A DNA stretch of 64,000 bases from an uncultured Dorea sp. (GTDB taxonomy: Bacteria; Bacillota_A; Clostridia; Lachnospirales; Lachnospiraceae): contig CAJTRO010000009.1 of assembly GCA_910579015.1 (NCBI GenBank), positions 24,732 through 88,731 of the forward strand. Reading direction: 5' to 3'. The notes beneath the pieces are model-generated. The model made no database searches and was not told the origin of the DNA. It saw only the letters and a program-made list of their open reading frames with translations. The position numbers were made by a program, and so were the translations under genes. Of the stretch, positions 8,837 to 17,299 are shown piece by piece; within the stretch, counting starts at the first letter, position 1; every line of letters begins with the position of its first letter.

Positions 8837-9742
8837 ATGACATTAACAAATGATGATCTACAGGCATTTTCCCAGCTGCTAGGTATGAAGCTACATACTG
8901 AATTACAACCGATAAAAGATGGAATTAAATCTATAGAAGACGAACAGATAAAGATTAAAGAGGATATTGGCTCTCTTAAAGAAGATATGGTCTCTGTTAA
9001 GGCTGATATCTCATTCCTTAAAGACGAGGTTAATTCTCTCAAAGAGGACGTCGCTTCTCTTAAAGAAGATGTCAGCTCTCTTAAGAACGATATGGTCTCC
9101 GTTAAGGCTGATATCGTATTTCTTAAAGGCGAGGTTAACTCTCTTAAGGATGATGTTAACTTCCTTAAAGAAGAGGTCAATTCTCTTAAAGAGGACGTCA
9201 GTTCTCTCAAGACGGACGTCAATCTCCTTAAAGAGGACGTCAGTTCTCTCAAGACGGACGTCAATCTCCTTAAAGAGGATGTCAGTTCTCTCAAGACGGA
9301 CGTTAATCTTCTTAAAGAGGACGTCAGCTCTCTCAAGACGGATGTCAATCTCCTTAAAGAGGATGTCGGTTCTCTCAAGACGGATGTCAGTCTCCTTAAA
9401 GAGGACGTCAGCTCTCTCAAGACGGACGTCGACCTCCTCAAGACGGACGTCGACCTCCTCAAGACAGACGTCGATCTCCTCAAAGAGGACGTCAGCTCTC
9501 TCAAGGGCGACATGGTTTCCACTAAAGATAATATCATTTCACTCAATACAGCACAGACAAGAATCAACCTGATCATTGAAAATGATATCCAGCGCAGTGT
9601 TAATATATTGTCAGAGAACTATGTTCCTGCTGCCAGAAAATATCTGGAATCCACAAAGCAGATTGATTCTATGAAGACTGATATTGATGTTATGAAAAAG
9701 GCTATACGCGGCCACAGCGAACAGCTGAAACGCATATCCTGA
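8837..9742 (+). CDS. Coiled-coil repeat protein
   Basis: The 301-residue protein is one long predicted coiled coil made of heptads, mostly SSLKTDV and NLLKEDV variants, spanning about residues 45-230. Short non-repetitive ends flank it: an N-terminal TNDDLQAFSQLLGMKLHTEL and a C-terminal segment containing ENDIQRSVNILSENYVPAARKY. There is no signal peptide or membrane helix, so it is expected to be cytoplasmic. GAGGTG seven bases upstream supports the ATG. Similar proteins with a variable number of SLK repeats occur in Lachnospiraceae with no assigned role. The SRP RNA gene follows about 110 bases later with its own promoter. The opposite strand is also open across the repeats, but only as a consequence of the periodic sequence. 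Confidence 0.85.
   Translation: MTLTNDDLQAFSQLLGMKLHTELQPIKDGIKSIEDEQIKIKEDIGSLKEDMVSVKADISFLKDEVNSLKEDVASLKEDVSSLKNDMVSVKADIVFLKGEVNSLKDDVNFLKEEVNSLKEDVSSLKTDVNLLKEDVSSLKTDVNLLKEDVSSLKTDVNLLKEDVSSLKTDVNLLKEDVGSLKTDVSLLKEDVSSLKTDVDLLKTDVDLLKTDVDLLKEDVSSLKGDMVSTKDNIISLNTAQTRINLIIENDIQRSVNILSENYVPAARKYLESTKQIDSMKTDIDVMKKAIRGHSEQLKRIS
9197..9505 (+). repeat. Tandem 42-bp repeats inside the coiled-coil gene
   Basis: A 42-base unit encoding 14 residues (VSSLKTDVNLLKED) is repeated about five times head to tail with few differences. It is followed by three 21-base half units (GACCTCCTCAAGACGGACGTC type). The near identity of the units suggests recent expansion by slippage or unequal recombination. 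Confidence 0.85.
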
Positions 9743-9818
9743 TGTATTTTCTGTCTGAGGGAATGTTTTTAGGCGAAAGAGAAATTTCCAGGAAATAATA
9801 AAAATCCGCTCTCCCCGG

Positions 9819-9847
9819 TTGACATTTGGTCTATTATACAGTAAAAT
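9819..9847 (+). promoter_or_regulatory. SigA promoter of the SRP RNA gene
   Basis: A perfect TTGACA is separated by 17 bases from TAAAAT, which places the transcription start at about 9854, just where the SRP RNA sequence begins. Confidence 0.8.
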
Positions 9848-9853
9848 TAATTA

Positions 9854-10117
9854 CCGTGCAGCCGGGGTGCTAGCGGTACCTTGTACCTGCAATCCGCTAT
9901 AGCAGGGGTGATATTGCGCAGAGGGCATAGGTTTGTAGAGCTGCCCTTGACAAGTGGCGTTGAGGCTTGGGTCTTACGCGACGGGAATCTGTGAACCGTG
10001 TCAGGTCGGGAACGAAGCAGCACTAAGCAGAACCTTCCGGGTGCCGTAAGGGTGCCTGGGCTGAGTTAACTGTCAAGGTAACGTCTGTGAATCTACGTTC
10101 GAAGCGCAATGCACGTA
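9854..10117 (+). ncRNA. ffs: Signal recognition particle RNA, large Firmicutes type
   Basis: The conserved Ffh-binding (helix 8) region is clear: GTGTCAGGTCGGGAACGAAG, then CAGCACTAAGCAGA. The 5' part has the Alu-domain-like GGTGCTAGCGGTACC and CCTGCAATCCGCTATAGCAG also seen in the Bacillus scRNA. The total of about 264 bases matches the long Gram-positive form rather than the 114-base 4.5S form. The 5' end (GTGCA) can pair with TGCAC at 10110-10114, which sets the approximate 3' end. The RNA scaffolds Ffh for co-translational membrane targeting. It converges on tadA. No dnaX or recR follows, although ffs is next to these genes in many clostridia. Ends are approximate. Confidence 0.93.
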
Positions 10118-10206
10118 AGAAGTTACTTTACTCGCCAGGATTTTATTTACAATCAAAAAGAGCAGGATACATATTTCTACATACCATGCTCTCATATAGC
10201 AATACT

Positions 10207-10710
10207 CTAATGCAATGCTGTATCGGCATTGTTTTTATTTTCTCTTTTTTTCTTAGATTCCCTTAACTCTTTAAAAAATGTTTTCATCATCTGACTGCAC
10301 TCTTCTTCAAGAACCCCCGTCGTCAGTTCCACCTGATGATTGAACTCTTCCATGTTCAGCAAATTCAGAACTGAACCCGCACATCCCGCCTTGGGATTCA
10401 TACATCCCACAACCACTCTGGACATTCTGGATTGTACAATTGCACCAGAACACATCTGACAGGGTTCCAATGTAACATACATAGTGCACCCTTCAAGACG
10501 CCAGTCGCCCATTTTTTTGCTTGCCTTTCTGATCGCGTTCAGCTCTGCATGTGACAGTGTATTCTTATCTATCGTTCTTCTGTTATATCCGCGCCCTATA
10601 ACCTTATCTTCATAAACAATTACACACCCAATCGGCACTTCTCCGATGGCATATGCCTTTTTTGCCTGCCGAATGGCTTCTTTCATGTATTTTTCATCTA
10701 TAGTCTGCAT
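10207..10710 (-). CDS. tadA: tRNA adenosine(34) deaminase TadA
   Basis: The enzyme converts A34 to inosine in tRNA-Arg(ACG). The 167-residue protein has the zinc-dependent deaminase signature: His54-Ala55-Glu56 (SHAELNAI) with the proton-shuttling Glu, and Pro83-Cys84...Cys87 (EPCQMCSGA) completing the zinc site. The N-terminal MKEAIRQAKKAYAIGEVPIG is typical of TadA. It follows the DUF6128-like gene by 16 bases, so the two are probably cotranscribed. It is convergent with the SRP RNA gene. Confidence 0.96.
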   Translation of the reverse strand: MQTIDEKYMKEAIRQAKKAYAIGEVPIGCVIVYEDKVIGRGYNRRTIDKNTLSHAELNAIRKASKKMGDWRLEGCTMYVTLEPCQMCSGAIVQSRMSRVVVGCMNPKAGCAGSVLNLLNMEEFNHQVELTTGVLEEECSQMMKTFFKELRESKKKRENKNNADTALH

Positions 10711-10726
10711 AATATCTACATCTTTT

Positions 10727-12430
10727 CTACATCTTTAATGGTCTCTTGATCGGCCTGCACCAATATCCAAACTGCTCTTCATTACTTTTCTCATCCTCCG
10801 TAAGTTCTATTCCGATATCCGCCTGAGGAATAAACTCGGTAAATCCGAATGTACTTGCCGCTTTTGCTTCCTGTGGATGATAGATTCCAGGTACTCCCAA
10901 TCTGAATTTTTCACCGTCATCAATAAATGCAAGATGGTGATAATTATAGTATCCGTGCAGAAGAAAGCTGTTATTCGCCCATTTCCACTCACATCGGGGC
11001 AGAACCGCCAAATCATTCCGCTGGATTTTTGTACAGCGGAAATGATTCTCTGCCTCCTGCTCTTTCTGGTCTGAACATACATGCCTCTGCATTTCTCCAT
11101 GCCGTCCACGATTCCATTGCATTTCCATCGTTTGGCCCGGCACCTTTTCCCGATGTACGATTTCCTCCATACTGCTCTGCGGTTCTTCCCTGTACATCCT
11201 TCTGCCCGCCTCGTCTTGCAGTTCTTCCCGTAATACTATCCCTCCGGCCTCATCCTGCGGTTCTTCCCGGTACAATCTTCTATCCGCTCCGTCTCGTGCT
11301 TCTCCCCGAAGAACAGTTCTTTTCGTCTGGTCCGCACGCTCTCCCGACAGCATGTTTACCATGCTCTCTCTTTGCTGTCCCTCCAAAGATAACATTCTCT
11401 CAGCTTCATTTCCCTGTTTTTCCCGAAACAGCATTCTCTCTGCCCCGCCTGCGGCCTTTCCCTGTGATACCGTTCTCCCGGTTCCTCCCGCAGGTTCCTC
11501 CCGGTCTGTTCTCCTCTCCGGCATCTTTGCAGGCTCATCCCCGAACGTTCTCCTCTCCGGTCCACCTGCCGGCTCCTCCTGAGACATCCGGCTCTCTGGT
11601 CCGCTTACCAGCTCTCTTCCCCGTTCCTCACGGGACATTCCTCTCTCTGGTCCACTTACCGGTTCCTCCCCGGACATCCGGCTCTCTGGTCCGCTTACCG
11701 GCTCTCTTCCCAGTTCCTCCCTGGACATTCTCCTCTCCGGCTCTCTTCCTTGTTCCTCCCCGGACATTCTCCTCTCCGGTCCACTTACCGGTTCCTCCTG
11801 AGACACTCTCCCTGCCGGCTCTCTTCCCGGCTCTTCCTGGGACATCCTCCTCTCTGTTTCATTTTCCGGCTTCTCCTGGGACATCATACCCTCCGCCCCA
11901 TTTACAGCCTCGTCCTGAACAATCCTCGTCTCTGTCTCTTCTACAGGCTCTTCCCGGGACATCATACCCTCTGCTTCACTCTGTATCTCATCCCTCGGCG
12001 CCGTCTCTACAGCATCGTCCGCCGATTCCTTTCTATTCTGCACCGATTCCGGATGCAGTACACGCATACGACCGACATTAACAGCACCCTCATTCCAGAC
12101 TGCCGCGTACTTATGTCCCAGCTCACTCTCCAGGATGATTCCATTAATCTTATCAAAATTCTCCGGTACGATAACATCTTCTCTGGTAAAATACAGTCTG
12201 TAATTGACAGCAGGATTCACATTATCCACAATTCCCTGCCATATCCCTACACACTCATCTCCTCCATAAAACAAATACAGCTCAAGCTTACGCTCGCCCT
12301 TCATATGTAATCCCTTACCATGAATATGCAGCGTACAGTCATCATCCCCCTGTTCCACTTTAACGAATCCTACGTTACGCAGTCTTCGCCCCTGCTCATA
12401 TTCATACAGATAACGAATAAAACGCCTCAA
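10727..12430 (-). CDS. DUF6128-like protein with long acidic repeat linker
   Basis: The 567-residue protein has a conserved N-terminal domain (about 1-125, starting MRRFIRYLYEYEQGRRLRNV) and a conserved C-terminal domain (about 465-567, with CEWKWANNSFLLHGYYNYHH and FRLGVPGIYHPQEA). Between them is a roughly 300-residue Glu/Arg/Pro/Ser-rich linker of degenerate repeats such as SQEEPVSGPERRMSGEE. From memory the two ends match a Lachnospiraceae family called DUF6128 of unknown function. There is no signal peptide or membrane helix. The start is a TTG with only a weak ribosome binding site; the first in-frame ATG is about 40 codons later, inside the conserved domain, so TTG is preferred. It lies upstream of tadA. 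Confidence 0.7.
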   Translation of the reverse strand: MRRFIRYLYEYEQGRRLRNVGFVKVEQGDDDCTLHIHGKGLHMKGERKLELYLFYGGDECVGIWQGIVDNVNPAVNYRLYFTREDVIVPENFDKINGIILESELGHKYAAVWNEGAVNVGRMRVLHPESVQNRKESADDAVETAPRDEIQSEAEGMMSREEPVEETETRIVQDEAVNGAEGMMSQEKPENETERRMSQEEPGREPAGRVSQEEPVSGPERRMSGEEQGREPERRMSREELGREPVSGPESRMSGEEPVSGPERGMSREERGRELVSGPESRMSQEEPAGGPERRTFGDEPAKMPERRTDREEPAGGTGRTVSQGKAAGGAERMLFREKQGNEAERMLSLEGQQRESMVNMLSGERADQTKRTVLRGEARDGADRRLYREEPQDEAGGIVLREELQDEAGRRMYREEPQSSMEEIVHREKVPGQTMEMQWNRGRHGEMQRHVCSDQKEQEAENHFRCTKIQRNDLAVLPRCEWKWANNSFLLHGYYNYHHLAFIDDGEKFRLGVPGIYHPQEAKAASTFGFTEFIPQADIGIELTEDEKSNEEQFGYWCRPIKRPLKM

Positions 12431-12499
12431 TACTTCACTTCCAATCCTGGTCTTTTTATCACAATCTATTCCCCAGGATCATAAAAAATACCACTATTT

Positions 12500-14479
12500 T
12501 CAATCAAGATAAATCGGCGGATCATAATCCTTGCCAAGAAGCTGTTTCTTACGCTCCTGATAACCCAGAAACGCCCACTCAGTCATATCTGTCCATTTAT
12601 GGATCGTCCTGTCATACACCTGTACATAACCAATCCGCGACGGATGCATCCTGACACTGTTAGATTCATATTCTTTGCCAGTATACGGATTGGTGTCTCC
12701 CGTATCCTCTTCTTCCTCAGACTGACCTTCCTGATATCCGCTCTGAGCCTCCTCTGTCAGATACTCATCCCCGTATCCCTCTACGGCATACTCCTCTTCG
12801 GGATAACTCTCTTTCGGATAACCGCTTCTCTTGTAACCATCCCTTAAATAACCGTCTTCTGCATAGCCGTCCACGGCATGTCCCTGTCCGGCATAGCCTC
12901 CATAAGAATAAGCATCACCGTCATACCCTGCTTGAGCGTACACATTTTCAGGCTGACCTTCCCTGGTATAGCCCAGCCTTGCGAAACTTCCCTCTGCATG
13001 AGCTTTCCCGCCATAGGCAGGTCCGGCATAGCTTCCCTCTACACGCCTTTCTCTGTCATAAACCGGTCCGGCGTAATTTCCTTCCTCATAGCCTTCTCTT
13101 CCGTAAACAGGTCCGGCATAGCCGCTCTGTACATATCCTTCTTTGTCATACTCTGCTTCGGAATATCCCTCTGTCTGATGATCGGCTGCCTGATAGATCG
13201 TCCCGCCGGCTCCTTCCTCCAGAAGGCTGCCGCCTCTCTGAGATACATCTGTCCCCGGTGTCTTTCCTGCTGACACGCTGGCAGCGTTCTCTTCCTGCTG
13301 TGCCTGCTCTTTTCCACGGCGCATGATACGCTGCATAAAATATGCCCGCCATCCGTGCGGCTTATCCTCTTTCTTCTCTTCCTTCTTTTCTGTCTTTTCC
13401 AGTGATTCAATCTCTTGAAGCAGATGCTCAACCGATTCATTCTCACCATGTGCCGGATATCCTTCGCCAGATCCGGCCGCAGCTTCTGTCAGATATCCTT
13501 CCTGATATCCGCTCTCCGCTCTCTCCTGGTGTTCACTGCCATATCCTTCACCGTATCCTCTGACAGCTCCATCCCGATATCCCTCACCGGGCGCCTTGCC
13601 TGATTCATCCCGATATCCTTCACCAACAGTCGTATCGGTTCCACCGTGTCCTTCGCCATATCCAATACTGGTATTCTCCCGGTCAACTACAGTATGCTCT
13701 CCCTCTCCTCTTTCTGCTAACTCTCTGTGGAAATGCTCCGAAGGTCTGCCCATCGGCCTATCTGCCGTCTGCACAGGCTTTTCTTCCTCACTGGACGGAT
13801 TCGCCCCGCCCCGTCCTCCTTCTTTTCCATCCTGCTCCTGTAACTTCGCCTGATTACCGGCGGCCTCCTTGAGCATTGCATCAAGCTCCTCGTTGATATC
13901 CACAAATTCACCGATTGTCATATCTCTCTCATGAACCGATGTGCCGGCCGCTCTATCCACCGTACCCGTCTTGTCGATCCTGTCCTTCTCTTCTGCTGCC
14001 ACTTCTGCCGGCATCTCTATATCCCTCTGTTCGGACAAACGCATCTCAGTCTTATCAGTCTTATCCGACTGTCCAGATATCTCTTTCTCCGTCCTATCCG
14101 CCATATCCGTCTGTCCGGACATCTCTTTCTCTGGCTTGTCTTCCCTTTCCGTCTGTCCAGCCCCTTGCGGGTTCACTCCGCCAGACTGCACCTTTACGGA
14201 CGCATTCTGCCCGTTCGCAATCTCATCTATCCCGATCTCCGCCTTCTCATCGACCGTTCTATCTTCAAGTATATTCAGCTGAAACGGACATCCCAGAATA
14301 TCCGCGATCATACGCATGTCCTGTTCCTGGAAATTATCTCTTCCAAGCCTCTGAGTAAGATTCTGGCGGGACATCTTCTTCTTGGTACGTGATTCAATCT
14401 TCCTGGCAAGATCCTTTATCGTCATATTCCTGCGATTTAAAACAATCTTAACCTGCTCGCCAAATGTCAAATCCTGCAT
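12500..14479 (-). CDS. HTH protein with Tyr/Gly-rich repeat region
   Basis: The 659-residue protein begins with a helix-turn-helix domain of XRE type (about 1-72: FGEQVKIVLNRRNMTIKDLA, MSRQNLTQRLGRDNF). The middle 500 residues are low complexity. A Glu/Lys/Asp-rich part (about 80-230) is followed by Tyr/Gly-rich parts with loose repeats of the GYAGPVYGREGYEEGNYAGP kind (about 255-345 and 440-590). The C-terminal 60 residues look folded and conserved (HPSRIGYVQVYDRTIHKWTD, then WAFLGYQERKKQLLG). A strong AAGGAGG supports the start. It lies 69 bases upstream of the DUF6128-like gene and could share an operon with it. Function unknown; the architecture suggests DNA binding joined to a disordered, possibly self-associating region. 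Confidence 0.7.
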   Translation of the reverse strand: MQDLTFGEQVKIVLNRRNMTIKDLARKIESRTKKKMSRQNLTQRLGRDNFQEQDMRMIADILGCPFQLNILEDRTVDEKAEIGIDEIANGQNASVKVQSGGVNPQGAGQTEREDKPEKEMSGQTDMADRTEKEISGQSDKTDKTEMRLSEQRDIEMPAEVAAEEKDRIDKTGTVDRAAGTSVHERDMTIGEFVDINEELDAMLKEAAGNQAKLQEQDGKEGGRGGANPSSEEEKPVQTADRPMGRPSEHFHRELAERGEGEHTVVDRENTSIGYGEGHGGTDTTVGEGYRDESGKAPGEGYRDGAVRGYGEGYGSEHQERAESGYQEGYLTEAAAGSGEGYPAHGENESVEHLLQEIESLEKTEKKEEKKEDKPHGWRAYFMQRIMRRGKEQAQQEENAASVSAGKTPGTDVSQRGGSLLEEGAGGTIYQAADHQTEGYSEAEYDKEGYVQSGYAGPVYGREGYEEGNYAGPVYDRERRVEGSYAGPAYGGKAHAEGSFARLGYTREGQPENVYAQAGYDGDAYSYGGYAGQGHAVDGYAEDGYLRDGYKRSGYPKESYPEEEYAVEGYGDEYLTEEAQSGYQEGQSEEEEDTGDTNPYTGKEYESNSVRMHPSRIGYVQVYDRTIHKWTDMTEWAFLGYQERKKQLLGKDYDPPIYLD

Positions 14480-14658
14480 TACTTATCCTCCTTATCGAAT
14501 TACTTCTATATACCCACATACTATTTGTCGTAAACTCTTTTGTTTCTTATGCAACCATTTTCCCCTTTGCTTATTCTAACAAATAGTGAAAGCCCAGTCA
14601 ACCAAGGAGTAAAACAATATATAAATCCGTCCTCCCTTCTTATATATCTACCCAGGAT

Positions 14659-14666
14659 TCCGATAT
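14659..14666 (+). promoter_or_regulatory. Possible SigD (FliA) -10 element
   Basis: TCCGATAT matches the SigD -10 consensus GCCGATAT at seven of eight positions and stands about 45 bases before the ATG at 14711. The -35 (TTAT or TATA about 14-15 bases upstream) is weak. An overlapping TATAAT without a -35 is an alternative. Confidence 0.3.
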
Positions 14667-14710
14667 ATAATTATAGTTACAGCATACACAACAGGAAGGA
14701 GCCAGTATCT

Positions 14711-15460
14711 ATGAGATTGAATTTTAACACAACGATATCAGTCAACAGCCTGATCAACTCCTATCAGATCAACCGCAGTGCGGCCAACCAGACCGGCGGC
14801 AGAAACGGCGTGAAAGCTGAAGAAGAACGCAGAGATTCCTTCACACTCTCACCGGAAGGCGGGAAGCATAACCGGATCAGCAACCTGATGAAGCAGAAGA
14901 TTGATATCGCCGACCGTCGAACCTCCCTGATCGCATCGATAAAGGAGAAGGGCGCTTCTATGGAAACTATTAAGCCGCAGTTAGAAGCCCTGGACGAACA
15001 GCTGAGGAACATCGACGTGCAGATATCACAGGCAATCGCTGATGAGGCCAAGAAGCAGGAGGAAGAGAAGAGCCCGGAGAATAAGGAACCGCAGACCAGC
15101 GAAGAGATCCAGTACGAGAAGATGACCGACGTGGTAAGTCTGTCGAATGATGTCGACAATGTTGACCTGCTTGATTCTGTCAAGAACCGGGTAGACGGCA
15201 GGATCAAGGTTCTAAAAAGCGAGATTGAACTTGACAAGCTTAACAACGAACTCAGCGGCGCATCATCCTACAAGGAGAGAGAACTTGCTGATCTGGAAAC
15301 ACAGTCTGTCAAGATCGCCTCTGACATCGGTTCAAGGATGGCAGATATAGTAGAGGAATCCAATGAAGATAATGAGAAGATTCCAGAGAAGGATTCCGAA
15401 GACTCTGATGATTCCCATAAGCTCTATACCGATGCCGACGAAAGCGATGATGAAGCGTAA
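14711..15460 (+). CDS. Unknown protein with flagellin-like N-terminus and coiled coil
   Basis: I do not recognise this 249-residue protein. Its first residues (MRLNFNTTISVNSLINSYQI) resemble the start of flagellins and related export substrates (M-[KR]-[IL]-N-x-N), but no flagellin C-terminal domain is present. Residues about 45-170 form coiled coils (RTSLIASIKEKGASMETIKP, LEALDEQLRNIDVQISQAIA). The C-terminus from about 215 is strongly acidic. There is no signal peptide or membrane helix. GGAAGGAG before the ATG at 14711 fixes this start over an upstream one. A perfect hairpin terminator follows, so it is monocistronic, and a SigD-like -10 precedes it. A flagellum-associated or flagellum-exported role is a guess. 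Confidence 0.6.
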   Translation: MRLNFNTTISVNSLINSYQINRSAANQTGGRNGVKAEEERRDSFTLSPEGGKHNRISNLMKQKIDIADRRTSLIASIKEKGASMETIKPQLEALDEQLRNIDVQISQAIADEAKKQEEEKSPENKEPQTSEEIQYEKMTDVVSLSNDVDNVDLLDSVKNRVDGRIKVLKSEIELDKLNNELSGASSYKERELADLETQSVKIASDIGSRMADIVEESNEDNEKIPEKDSEDSDDSHKLYTDADESDDEA

Positions 15461-15496
15461 AGAGACGCCGGAAAATCTTGTATTTCTAAAGCAATC

Positions 15497-15540
15497 AAAT
15501 AATACAGCTGTGGTTTATAAAAACCACAGCTGTATTATTT
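15497..15540. terminator. Bidirectional intrinsic terminator
   Basis: A perfect 20-base stem (left arm 15497-15516, right arm 15521-15540) closes a four-base ATAA loop, with A-rich and T-rich ends. It separates the plus-strand gene ending at 15460 from the convergent chemoreceptor gene ending at 15617. Confidence 0.85.
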
Positions 15541-15616
15541 ATAGAAACCGTTCATTCCACGGCTGTCCTTATATAATCATACTGTCATCAGGCACATGGC
15601 CTATACCGGCATCCGC

Positions 15617-17299
15617 TTACTCGCCCGGTCTTTTGCTTCTTAATTTGAAACGTGATACCAGTGACTTCAACAGCTGAGACTGGCTTGACAGCTCTTCGCT
15701 TGCCGCCGCACTCTGCTGAGCTGTAGCAGAGTTCGTCTGTACTACGCTGGAAATCTGATCCATTCCCATTGTTACCTGAGAGATCGCTTCTGCCTGGCTT
15801 ACCGCAGCCGTAGAAATCTTATCCACATATGTAACGGCACTCTTTGTGCTCTCTACAGTATCCGAAATAGCCGCCGCTGTACGGTCCACAATATTCGTTC
15901 CATTCTCTACAGCAAGGATCGTGCCCTCGATAAGCGCAGTCGTATTGCTTGCGGCCTCGGCACTCTTGGACGCCAGATTACGCACTTCATCCGCCACTAC
16001 CGCGAATCCCTTTCCTGCTTCGCCTGCACGTGCAGCCTCTACCGCCGCATTCAGCGCAAGGATATTGGTCTGGAATGCAATATCCTCAATCGTCTTGATG
16101 ATCTTACCGATATCGCCGGACTTCTGACTGATCTCACCCATAGCAGAGATCATATCCTGCATCTGCTCATTGGAAACAGACAGCTTGCTCTGAGCATCCA
16201 TAACCTTCTCGCTTGCTTCTCTTGCATTCTCCGCCGTATTGCTTACTTCTCTTGAAATATCATTAATCGTTGCAGCCAGCTCTTCTACAGAACTTGCCTG
16301 CTCAGTTGCACCCTGTGACAATGCCTGTGCACCGGAAGATACCTGATCAGCGCCGCTTGCAACCTGATCGGAAGCATCGTTGATCTGTCTCATAGTGTCA
16401 CTTAAGTTGCGGTTCATCTTACGAATACACTCTAACAACGGACTAAAATCACCCTTATAGATACGGTCCTCTGCAAAGAGATCGAAATTACCGCTCGACA
16501 TCTGATCCAACAGACGAGTAAGATCAGCCACAACATCCTCCAGCCCCTGACAGGTTGACTTCACACTGTTCACAAGTGAACCGAATTCATCAGCTGATTC
16601 ATAGTCAAGGCTCTGCGCCATCTCGCCTCTTGACAGTCCGGCCATTGCATCCTCAACCTGATGTACCGGATACACGATAGTCCTTGTCACTCTTGCGCAG
16701 ATGATCATTGCAACCACGATCGCAATACCCGTAACAGCCAGAAGAACGATCATGCTCATGTTCGTCTCCTTGACACTCTCGTTCATGGTCGTTGTACGGA
16801 TCGTACCCGTACCTTCATTCAACGTGTTGATCTCACTGATAACCTTATCCAGAGTCGGCGTACACTTTGTCCTTATGGACTCTGCCGCCGCCATAGCGTC
16901 TCCCGCCTTCAGCTCTGCCACGATATCATCAGCAATATTCATCCAGTCATTCAGAGCATTCTCAAACGATGTTACCTGCTCCTTATCCAGGATATCAAGT
17001 TCATGGAGCTTCTTCAAATTGGCCTCGATGCTGGCCTTGTTCTCTTCGATAGACTGTAGGTTATCGGCGTCCGCCTTCCCTTGGATAACCATATCACGTA
17101 CATCCTTCGCAGCCATGAAAGTCGCAATCCGGCAGCCCTTAACCGCATCATCTGCCGCAACCGCTCCTTCCATGAAATCATTCAGATTGTTACTTGCTTT
17201 CTTCAATTGTATAATGGAATACAGGGATACCAAAATTGTAAGTATAAGCACAACCCCAAATGCCACTAATAACTTAGCTCTGATTTTTAAGTTCTTCAC
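15617..17299 (-). CDS. Methyl-accepting chemotaxis protein
   Basis: The 560-residue chemoreceptor has TM1 at about residues 10-30, a helical extracellular sensor of about 150 residues (four-helix-bundle type), TM2 at about 182-203, HAMP at about 204-256 and a long cytoplasmic signalling hairpin. The highly conserved tip is present (IAFQTNILALNAAVEAARAG, then GKGFAVVADEVRNLA). It would activate CheA in response to an unknown ligand. The start is GTG, preceded by AAGGAGAGG, and lies 26 bases inside the 3' end of the nucleotidyltransferase-like gene. The N-terminal MKNLKIRAKL is shared with the receptor at 59009, so the two are likely paralogues. Confidence 0.93.
   Translation of the reverse strand: MKNLKIRAKLLVAFGVVLILTILVSLYSIIQLKKASNNLNDFMEGAVAADDAVKGCRIATFMAAKDVRDMVIQGKADADNLQSIEENKASIEANLKKLHELDILDKEQVTSFENALNDWMNIADDIVAELKAGDAMAAAESIRTKCTPTLDKVISEINTLNEGTGTIRTTTMNESVKETNMSMIVLLAVTGIAIVVAMIICARVTRTIVYPVHQVEDAMAGLSRGEMAQSLDYESADEFGSLVNSVKSTCQGLEDVVADLTRLLDQMSSGNFDLFAEDRIYKGDFSPLLECIRKMNRNLSDTMRQINDASDQVASGADQVSSGAQALSQGATEQASSVEELAATINDISREVSNTAENAREASEKVMDAQSKLSVSNEQMQDMISAMGEISQKSGDIGKIIKTIEDIAFQTNILALNAAVEAARAGEAGKGFAVVADEVRNLASKSAEAASNTTALIEGTILAVENGTNIVDRTAAAISDTVESTKSAVTYVDKISTAAVSQAEAISQVTMGMDQISSVVQTNSATAQQSAAASEELSSQSQLLKSLVSRFKLRSKRPGE

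Noticed and set aside
8800..9576. A 258-codon open frame on the minus strand opposite the coiled-coil gene, rich in SSLRELT-type repeats.
   Set aside because: It mirrors the 42-bp DNA repeats. The plus strand has a promoter, ribosome binding site and heptad-perfect protein; the minus frame has none of these.
10927..12081. A 384-codon plus-strand open frame opposite the DUF6128-like gene.
   Set aside because: Pro/Ser/Leu-rich antisense of the Glu/Arg-rich repeat linker. No ribosome binding site or recognisable domain, and the minus frame has conserved ends.
15497..15540. A 20-bp perfect inverted repeat that could be an insertion-sequence end or an integron-like site.
   Set aside because: It lies between convergent genes with T-rich flanks and a four-base loop, so a bidirectional terminator explains it fully.
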